47,685 nt of DNA from the NCBI GenBank assembly GCA_019637555.1, contig JAHBVK010000049.1, forward strand, positions 1 to 47,685, in the 5' to 3' direction. The notes beneath the pieces are model-generated. The model had not been told where the DNA came from. It made no database searches and saw nothing but the letters and a program-made list of their open reading frames with translations. Position numbers and translations under genes: made by a program. Source of the DNA: Anaerolineae bacterium. Lineage in GTDB: Bacteria; Chloroflexota; Anaerolineae; Aggregatilineales; UBA2796. Positions 41,629 through 47,685 of the stretch are shown piece after piece. How positions within the stretch are numbered: position 1 is the stretch's first letter; each line of letters opens with the position of its first letter.

Positions 41629-43971
41629 ATGATAGGGCGATCCGACATGAGTGACTTGGTTGTTGATCTGGATAATGCAGCAGGCGGCACGGCACTCACC
41701 ACCATGAACGCCGATGTGTCCGAGGGGTCGTTCCCGCTGCCAGCTACCGCTATCGCCACGATCGGCGCTAACGCGGCACCTCAGCTAAACTCCGCTTCGG
41801 TGAAGGTTTACCTTGCGGTTCTGGAACTCGGTTTCATCATCTTTCTCGCCCTGATGATTGCGTGGCGCTACAGCGATATGAACTTGACGATGGCGCTGCG
41901 CGGACCGGAGATTTCGCCGCTGGTCGGCAGCGGCGCGTACGCCTACGAGATTTACCAGCGCACGGGCACTATCCCGCTGTGGAATCCGTTCATGGGGCAC
42001 GGCGGCGAACCGATGCTGGAAGCGCCACTGTCCTACATCCTAAATCCGTTCATGTTCCTGCCCTTATTCACCAACGGACTCACCAACGGACTCAAAGTGA
42101 CGATCCTCCTCCACGTGATGCTGATGGGCATCGGCGGTTGGGCGTTGGCGCTGGTGCTGGGTATGAAGCAGTTCGGGCGGATTCTGCTTGGCTTAATGCT
42201 GATCGGGCTAGGCGGTTATGCCATCGCCATCGGTGACGGCTGGTATCAGATCGCGCTGAGCATCAGTTACTTGCCGTGGCTGCTGGCGTCGCTGATCGGT
42301 TTGCTGTATCGGCGCGGACGCTGGGCGACGGGCTTATTCGTAGTCAGCAGTTTTCTATTTCTGACGAGTGGCAGTTTCTGGTATACACTGCCGATGGCGC
42401 TGCTGTGCCTGCCGCTGGTGCTGACGGGAGTCGTGCAGCGCAACGGACGGCAGTGGGTTTTGTTGGGGCGTCCGCTGCGCCGTTTGAGCATCGCCATTTT
42501 GCTGGCGCTGCTGGTCGGCGCGATCCGCATACTGCCGCAAATCCGCGTTGCCACCAACTTCTTCCACAATAACACCGGCTTGCTGCCGGAAAACAGCCTG
42601 CTGAATGTGCTGACCAGTTTCGTCCTACCAACATTCGATCCGGTGACGGCATGGACGTACTACATGTACGCCGCTTCGATCCCCTTGATCGTAGTGGTGT
42701 TCTTGCTCTGGCTGCTGATCGTTCCCAAGATCAAGATGCCGCATCCGGTGCTGCTGCGCATCGTGCTATCGCTCTCGGTGGGCACCATCCCGCTGTTGAT
42801 CTGGGCGCTGGAAGGCACGCCGTTCATGATCAAGCTGTACGAGTTATTCCCCGTGCTCTATAACTGGCGCTGGACGACACGCGCGCTGGTTCCCGTCGCC
42901 GTCTGGTTGGTGACGCTGCTGGCACTGCTGATGGACAGCATCTTCCAGCGCCTGCGCGAAGCCGCCACCACTCAGCAGCCGCTAGGGATCGGCTTGCCCT
43001 TCAGCCAGTTCCAGTTCAACCTGCCGCGCACAGTCAGCAAATCGCTGGCACTGCTGCTGTTGGTAGGCAGCTTCGTGTTCATGTTTAACGACGCCTACAG
43101 CACCGCCACTTACAACTGGGATCAGTTTACGGGGCTGGAAGATCACTCATGGCTGCGCGACTGGCAGGGTGTTAACTTCCTGCGTCAAACGTACCCCACG
43201 CAATTCCTGATGGTGGACACGCAAAACCGCATGGTCGGCAACGATTTTTTCGAGACGCTCACGCGTACGGTGATCGGTAATCCTGAAATCGCCACCATCG
43301 GCTCTCCGTCCACGATTGGCACCGACTGTATCAATGGGACGAAGACACAATTCGCGGCGGGGCACGTGTGGGAGTTCCTCGAGTCGAGACCGCTGGATGG
43401 CTATGAGGCAGTCCCCAACGCGCCGATTGCGGTGGCGTGGTCTTCGGCGTGGTCGCATCCTGATGCGCTTGACTATGCCTTTGTGGTCAACAGCAAAATG
43501 CTAGACCGCACGCCCGACGATCCCAAGCTGCACCGCTATCAAACACGTCCGGTCACTTATTTTCATCACTTGCAAACTGTTCAGGTCGAGGTCAGCAGCT
43601 ACTATCCTCACGACGTGGTGGTGATACAGGAAGCCGCCTATCCCGGCTGGCAGGTCACCATCAACGGACTGCCCGCCAATGTGGAATCGGTGGATGGATA
43701 TCTCGGCGTGCGCTTACCCGATGACGGGCAGCCCGTTACTATCGAATTCGTCTACCGTCCAACGCTTCTCTATGTGGGGGCGGGGATCAGCCTGCTCGGT
43801 TTGATCCTGCTCACAGCGATGATCTTCCGACTGGATCAACGTCTGGGCATCGACAAGCCTTTGCAAGCAGCGGCGGATAAGCTGTGGCTCGGCGTAATCC
43901 TCCCTATTCTGAACAAGATTTATCGCGGCTTGAACCAGTGGATCGATCTGGATAAAGAATCGGCGGGGTAA
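41629..43971 (+). CDS. YfhO-like multi-pass membrane protein
   Basis: A 780-residue integral membrane protein resembling the YfhO family, membrane proteins related to lipid-linked-sugar glycosyltransferases and implicated in glycosylation of wall polymers. A first helix at about 62-82 is followed by an extracytoplasmic loop and IPLWNPFMGHGGEPMLEAPLSY, typical of the family, and about ten further helices up to residue 490. A soluble domain (about 490-710) ends with ASYYPHDVVVIQEAAYPGWQ and the EFVYRPTLLYVGAGISLLG C-terminal helix seen in YfhO proteins. ATG 41629 has AGAGG 12 bases upstream; ATG 41647 is an alternative with AGGG eight bases upstream. Confidence 0.82.
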   Translation: MIGRSDMSDLVVDLDNAAGGTALTTMNADVSEGSFPLPATAIATIGANAAPQLNSASVKVYLAVLELGFIIFLALMIAWRYSDMNLTMALRGPEISPLVGSGAYAYEIYQRTGTIPLWNPFMGHGGEPMLEAPLSYILNPFMFLPLFTNGLTNGLKVTILLHVMLMGIGGWALALVLGMKQFGRILLGLMLIGLGGYAIAIGDGWYQIALSISYLPWLLASLIGLLYRRGRWATGLFVVSSFLFLTSGSFWYTLPMALLCLPLVLTGVVQRNGRQWVLLGRPLRRLSIAILLALLVGAIRILPQIRVATNFFHNNTGLLPENSLLNVLTSFVLPTFDPVTAWTYYMYAASIPLIVVVFLLWLLIVPKIKMPHPVLLRIVLSLSVGTIPLLIWALEGTPFMIKLYELFPVLYNWRWTTRALVPVAVWLVTLLALLMDSIFQRLREAATTQQPLGIGLPFSQFQFNLPRTVSKSLALLLLVGSFVFMFNDAYSTATYNWDQFTGLEDHSWLRDWQGVNFLRQTYPTQFLMVDTQNRMVGNDFFETLTRTVIGNPEIATIGSPSTIGTDCINGTKTQFAAGHVWEFLESRPLDGYEAVPNAPIAVAWSSAWSHPDALDYAFVVNSKMLDRTPDDPKLHRYQTRPVTYFHHLQTVQVEVSSYYPHDVVVIQEAAYPGWQVTINGLPANVESVDGYLGVRLPDDGQPVTIEFVYRPTLLYVGAGISLLGLILLTAMIFRLDQRLGIDKPLQAAADKLWLGVILPILNKIYRGLNQWIDLDKESAG

Positions 43972-44000
43972 GGTGCTGATCGTCGGGGTGTGCACCGGAT

Positions 44001-44297
44001 GGGCAGGTTAGGAAACCCATAGGCATCAAGCTAAGCCGTTAGGCGGTGGGATGGCTCGGACACCGGAGGCTAAAGCACTCCGGCTACAAGGCAATACCCC
44101 TAAACCCGACTAAAGTCGGCTTGCGCTAACTGACGTGGGTTCGTGTCCGCCACCAACGCCGACGGATGAAAGTTATCAAAACCAGAGGCGGCTTTAGCCG
44201 TCTTTTTCTGGTCTAGTGGTGTAGCCGGGTTGCTTTAGCTCCCGGCGCAGACTGCTCTCATCCTTAGCTTAATGCCTATGGGTTAGGAAACCTGCCC
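44001..44297. mobile_element. MITE-like element with 35-nt terminal inverted repeats and nested hairpins
   Basis: The left end (44001-44035) and right end (44263-44297) are inverted copies. They differ at one base (CATCAAG versus CATTAAG) and by inversion of a 4-base loop: GGTT-AGGA-AACC on the left reads GGTT-TCCT-AACC on the right when the arms are aligned. Inside are hairpins around CTAAAG or CTTTAG loops: ACCGGAGGCTAAAGCACTCC (from 44062), CCGACTAAAGTCGG (from 44106), GGCGGCTTTAGCCGTC and GCCGGGTTGCTTTAGCTC. No ORF and no clear target duplication are present. It fills most of the gap 43972-44371. Confidence 0.65.
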
Positions 44298-44334
44298 CTA
44301 CGAGGCGATGAGTTGACGATAACCGTGCTGTAGG

Positions 44335-44353
44335 GGTGGGTTTCAAACCCACC
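44335..44353 (-). terminator. Hairpin after the SLATT-like gene
   Basis: GGTGGGTTT and AAACCCACC pair perfectly around one central base, 18 bases beyond the stop codon of the minus-strand SLATT-like gene. No T-run follows. It may be a terminator or one more member of the dispersed hairpin family. Confidence 0.45.
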
Positions 44354-44371
44354 CTCCTGATTCTCCCTCAG

Positions 44372-45877
44372 CTACTTGGGGCTGTTCAAACCCAACTGAT
44401 TGCGCATCTGCGCGATCTGATCTCTGACCGCGCCATCGGAGGTATCGACCTTCTTCTGGAAAGCGTCAATGATCTGCTCGGCACTGAGTTCCTGACCATT
44501 CTCATCGACGGACGCGCCCCACTGATCGGATTCCTTGGTCAGTTCAGCTTCCACCGCATTGACCAGTTCCCGCAGTACCGCCGCCGTTGTTTTGCCCGTC
44601 GTATCAATGATCTTCGCCTCTTGCAGCCCCTCGAAGGTTTTCTTGTACAGCGTCTGCTGTTGATCCCAGTCATAGACGCGCTGGAAGGTGGCGAACAAGC
44701 CCGCCAGATTAGGCAGAATGACCACCACGATAGCAATCGCTGGGTTAATCTGCGCGATGTTCAAGCCCGCTAAGATGGAGACCACCAAAGGAATGATCAA
44801 GGTACACAGCAGCGTCAAATCGGCATTGAAGTCGTATTCACGACTGCGCCGCTTGTAATAGACCATTTGCTCCCGAATGCGCTGTTCGTTGTAAATGTTG
44901 AGCAGTGTGTCGCACTCGGCTGCGGAGTGGGCGGGAGTACGCGGCTGCGTATCCGGCGCGATGTCCAGCTTCTTGGGATCGGCATTCTGGATGCGCGTGA
45001 CCATCTTTTGCAGCGCGAACACATGACGCTCGTTATCGTAAGGTGGCATATGCATCAGATACAGGAAGTACTGCTTCCGCAATGCTTCGGCACTACGCCG
45101 CTTTTCGTACCAGACTCGCTGCGGACGATCCCGATTGTAGATGTACACCAGCACCGTAGCGATAGCGCCGATCAGGGTGGTGAGCAAACCGAATATTGAA
45201 GCGCTGGAAAAATCCTCTTGTGCGGTAGTTGGCGTCTGTGCCAGCGCCGTCGTGCCAGTCCCGATGCCGCTGTTGCTGCTGGCTCCAGCCGACTGTGTGC
45301 TGGTAGCGGCAGGGCTGGGCGCTATAGTGGGCGCGGTGGTAGCAGTACCGCTGCTACTGGCTGGCACGCTGATCGGTGGAGGTGCGCTGCCCTGTCGTGC
45401 TGCCCGATCCACCGTCGCGTAGGTAGTCAGTGCCGCGAAGATGGTGGCGAGCAGCGCCAGAAAAGCGAATAACCACTGAAATAGAAAGTATTGATTCTGC
45501 CAGTAGTTGGCGTTGTGATCTTCGTCAATGAAGGTGCGCACCAACGTCCGGTTGAGCACCTTAATGTCCGCACGAATGGTGCTGTCGGCAGGAACCTTCC
45601 ATACGTTATCGAGTTGATCGTGAGTGACAAACGAATACTGCTTTTCGGTGATGAATTTGTCCCATTCTTGCGGCTGCTTTTCAGGATCGGGCGGCTGCGG
45701 CTTGGGATCAAAGCGCAGGGTTGGTCTGCGCTTCGCTTTGAACAGGAAGTAATTGCCGATGCTGCGCGCGAACGACTGCGCTTCTTCGGGTGGATCGGGA
45801 AAGATGTAATTCTGCGGGTTTAGTGGAGGGGTTGTGGGTTGTGGGTCGGGTTGCCCGCCGCTTGTCGCTGTGCTCAT
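44372..45877 (-). CDS. SLATT-like (DUF4231-type) membrane protein, apparently tandem
   Basis: A 501-residue protein with four hydrophobic helices in two pairs. Helices near 118-142 and 228-250 flank a Ser/Thr/Pro/Ala-rich linker; after the second comes IYNRDRPQRVWYEKRRSAEALRKQYFLYLM followed by MPPYDN, which resembles the conserved region after the two helices in SLATT/DUF4231 proteins. A second pair (about 335-355 and 362-385) is followed by a helical region QRVYDWDQQQTLYKKTFEGLQ ending ELTKESDQWG. SLATT proteins are predicted membrane effectors in nucleotide-sensing conflict systems, but no nucleotidyltransferase or SLOG gene is adjacent. GGAGG lies about 12 bases before the ATG. Confidence 0.65.
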   Translation of the reverse strand: MSTATSGGQPDPQPTTPPLNPQNYIFPDPPEEAQSFARSIGNYFLFKAKRRPTLRFDPKPQPPDPEKQPQEWDKFITEKQYSFVTHDQLDNVWKVPADSTIRADIKVLNRTLVRTFIDEDHNANYWQNQYFLFQWLFAFLALLATIFAALTTYATVDRAARQGSAPPPISVPASSSGTATTAPTIAPSPAATSTQSAGASSNSGIGTGTTALAQTPTTAQEDFSSASIFGLLTTLIGAIATVLVYIYNRDRPQRVWYEKRRSAEALRKQYFLYLMHMPPYDNERHVFALQKMVTRIQNADPKKLDIAPDTQPRTPAHSAAECDTLLNIYNEQRIREQMVYYKRRSREYDFNADLTLLCTLIIPLVVSILAGLNIAQINPAIAIVVVILPNLAGLFATFQRVYDWDQQQTLYKKTFEGLQEAKIIDTTGKTTAAVLRELVNAVEAELTKESDQWGASVDENGQELSAEQIIDAFQKKVDTSDGAVRDQIAQMRNQLGLNSPK

Positions 45878-46127
45878 AGATCAAATTTCCTCCGGTGCGC
45901 GTGGTTTATTCCCTGATCAGCGCAAGTGATTAAGTTTATTGTAAGCTAATCGGCAAATGGCGCGAATACACTACTCTACCGATGCAACCGCCATCGACCG
46001 ATGCGGTACTCTTGTAGAGATGCTGCATGTAGTATTCTAAGCGATTTTTGCCGCCGGACTTTTGAATTTCTGTGTGCGTGTGCGTTTCAGCAGTAGTACC
46101 GTTCATTCAACTAGGTGGGTTGCGATC

Positions 46128-46724
46128 ATGCCAACTTCTGAGCCTCCAGCACTGCGTTTGTTCATCGCCATCGAATTTCCGGCTGCGGTGAAAGCAGCCA
46201 TCGCCGGGCAGATCGCGCACTGGAAAGCGGCGGATCGCCAGCGCGGGGTGCGCTGGACACAGCCGGAGAGTTTGCATCTGACTCTGAAGTTTCTGGGCGA
46301 TACGCCCGCTGATCGCCTGCCAGCGATCAAGGCGGCGCTGGTGCAAGCCGCGGGCGGGATCGCTCCATTCGCGCTGACCATCGGCGGATCAGGTGTGTTC
46401 CCGAATGTGCGTGCGCCGCGCATCCTGTGGCTTGGCGTCGGCGGTGAGTTAGATACACTGCTCCAACTGCAAGCGGGCATTGAGCGTTTCGTCGCCCCGC
46501 TTGGTTTTCCGACGGAAGCGCGTCCGTTCAGCGCCCACATCACCAGCGGCAGAGTCAGACCGGACGCCCGCCGCGACGCCCTCAAGCCGATCCTTGAGGC
46601 GCTGGCGCAAACGGGCAGTGATCTGGCGTCGTGGCAGGTGAACGCAGTCTCGCTGATGCAAAGCGATCTCAAGCCGTCCGGCGCTGTCTACACACAGCTA
46701 CAGCGGGTATCCCTGACGCCGTGA
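46128..46724 (+). CDS. thpR: RNA 2',3'-cyclic phosphodiesterase (2'-5' RNA ligase family)
   Basis: A 198-residue 2H phosphoesterase that opens 2',3'-cyclic phosphates on RNA and can join 2'-5' linked halves in vitro. Both catalytic HxT motifs are visible: HLTL at residues 50-53 in SLHLTLKFLGDT and HIT at 137-139 in FSAHITSGRV. The N-terminal RLFIAIEFP and central PRILWLGV strands match the family. I chose ATG 46128, with AGGTGG nine bases upstream; an upstream in-frame TTG/GTG-type start at 46062 would add an uncharacteristic leader. The upstream 45878-46127 contains no gene that I can see. Confidence 0.93.
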   Translation: MPTSEPPALRLFIAIEFPAAVKAAIAGQIAHWKAADRQRGVRWTQPESLHLTLKFLGDTPADRLPAIKAALVQAAGGIAPFALTIGGSGVFPNVRAPRILWLGVGGELDTLLQLQAGIERFVAPLGFPTEARPFSAHITSGRVRPDARRDALKPILEALAQTGSDLASWQVNAVSLMQSDLKPSGAVYTQLQRVSLTP

Positions 46725-46743
46725 AGCCCGGCGCACACTCATC

Positions 46744-47685
46744 TCAGGGAGTTGGTTGAATTACGAACTGGTTCAAACCCTCAGCGATCAGGCTGACGGG
46801 GCTGGTTCCGTCGCTCTGAAGCATGAAGATCGACACGGGCACGGTTTCCAACTGATCGGCTTGTGTTGCTTGCGTCAAATCCAACTCACCGGAGACGATC
46901 TCTGCCAGCCACGAATTCAAGTTCGGAATCTGACTGAACCAGAGAGCGCCATCACTGGCTGCCCCAAAGCGCCCGATCTGATAGCCATCTGCTGAATACA
47001 CGACCTGATCAGCAGCGCTCGCCCGATTCACCAGCTTGATCTGCCGGATGAACAGATCCCAACTGCCCACGCTCATACCGTTGCCACCGATTGCGCTGTC
47101 AAACGCTTGCTTTTGCTCCGGCGCTAAGGCAGCAATGAGATCGCTTCTGGGCACGCGCGTGCTGTAGTACAGGGTGTCACTGCCAAGCCAGCCAAGCTGC
47201 TCCGGCATCTGGGTGGTACTGACATCAGTCAGCGCGCCAGTAGCAAGATCGATCAAGGCAACGCCGGTCTGCACGTTCGCGCCCTGATAGCTGGTCTTGA
47301 TCGCCCCGATCAGCGTGCCATCGGGCGACACTTTGAGCCGCGAGAGGTGTACTTCCGGCTGAGATTGGCTGTCGCTGAGCGGAGCCAAAATACGATCCAT
47401 TCCTGTTTGCGGATCGAGCAGGGCAGCGCCAGCACCGTTGCAGCTTAGACTATGTAGGATGCCAAAGGATGTCCACTGGAGAGTCAGGTAGTTGCCGCCG
47501 AACCCTGTCTCCTGCCAGTACTGCCAATCAGCGGGCAGTGGCGATCCACCACCGCAGCCGACGCCGAAAGAGATCTTACCCAGCGTCGTTGGCTGCGCGT
47601 CGCCAAATGGCGGGATCGTGTTGAGGTTAACCCAATACTCGCCGTTGGCAGCTACCTGATCGCTGACTGGCGACGCATAAAGGAC
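46744..47685 (-). CDS. Partial beta-propeller-like protein (start lies beyond the right edge)
   Basis: The frame is open from the window edge to the stop at 46744, giving 313 residues of a larger protein; I checked the codons from 47685 to 47400 and found no stop. Repeated strand patterns such as HLSRLKVSPDGTLIGAIKTS, TGVALIDLATGALTDV, EQLGWLGSDTLYYSTRV and DGALWFSQIPN suggest WD40/PD40-like propeller blades. A Gly/Cys-rich stretch (GVGCGGGSPLP) near the edge is unusual. The subcellular location is unknown because the N-terminus is missing. An ATG at 47400 is internal, not the start. Confidence 0.75.
   Translation of the reverse strand, partial: VLYASPVSDQVAANGEYWVNLNTIPPFGDAQPTTLGKISFGVGCGGGSPLPADWQYWQETGFGGNYLTLQWTSFGILHSLSCNGAGAALLDPQTGMDRILAPLSDSQSQPEVHLSRLKVSPDGTLIGAIKTSYQGANVQTGVALIDLATGALTDVSTTQMPEQLGWLGSDTLYYSTRVPRSDLIAALAPEQKQAFDSAIGGNGMSVGSWDLFIRQIKLVNRASAADQVVYSADGYQIGRFGAASDGALWFSQIPNLNSWLAEIVSGELDLTQATQADQLETVPVSIFMLQSDGTSPVSLIAEGLNQFVIQPTP

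Noticed and set aside
43972..44371. tRNA or other known structured RNA
   Set aside because: The hairpins do not assemble into a cloverleaf and no T-loop or anticodon arm is visible.

Overview
This is a 47.7 kb stretch of bacterial chromosome, densely coded, with mostly housekeeping, envelope and signalling genes. I infer a member of the Chloroflexota, probably Anaerolineae-like, from the combination of gene types: a soluble-adenylyl-cyclase-like cyclase/ATPase/TPR giant, a LuxR-type ATPase regulator, LysM proteins with Thr/Pro-rich linkers, a YfhO-type membrane protein, an NHLRC2-like thioredoxin and many short dispersed hairpins. No rRNA, tRNA, CRISPR array, phage gene or transposase was seen.

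Layout. 1-7.2 kb: an edge-truncated hairpin repeat, a PaiB-like flavoprotein overlapping a GNAT acetyltransferase, methylmalonate-semialdehyde dehydrogenase (mmsA), a convergent ABC exporter, a DoxX protein, an SDR lacking its catalytic Tyr/Lys, and a glyoxalase-fold protein. 7.2-16 kb: a HAD phosphatase, helicase pcrA, a membrane protein, a LuxR-type ATPase regulator preceded by a cluster of palindromes, a small basic protein coupled to an MFS transporter, and a GH16 glycosidase remnant.

16-26 kb, minus strand: a long run that looks like an envelope and signalling locus. It encodes a thioredoxin-NHL protein overlapping the cell-wall lytic transglycosylase MltG, a C39-like peptidase with TPRs, a site-2 protease with CBS domains, a tail-anchored Ser/Thr kinase, a winged-helix/cNMP-fold mosaic protein and a single-pass membrane protein. 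The last four are packed within a few bases of each other. 26-36 kb: a DHFR-like reductase, a GT2 glycosyltransferase, a LysM protein overlapping rdgB, an orphan ATP-grasp ligase next to an Asp/Glu-type racemase and a bifunctional homocysteine methyltransferase/MTHFR, then a membrane protein overlapping a DUF2071 protein.

36-47.7 kb: a 1369-residue cyclase whose two catalytic domains split the active-site residues as in animal soluble adenylyl cyclase, a Tm-1-like/UPF0261 protein overlapping it tail to tail, a YfhO-like protein, a SLATT-like membrane protein, thpR, and a beta-propeller-like gene running off the right edge.

The least expected non-coding signals are two ORF-free elements with about 35-nt terminal inverted repeats (34154-34399 and 44001-44297), hairpin copies showing compensatory base changes, and two separate cases where the loop of a palindrome is exactly inverted between copies.
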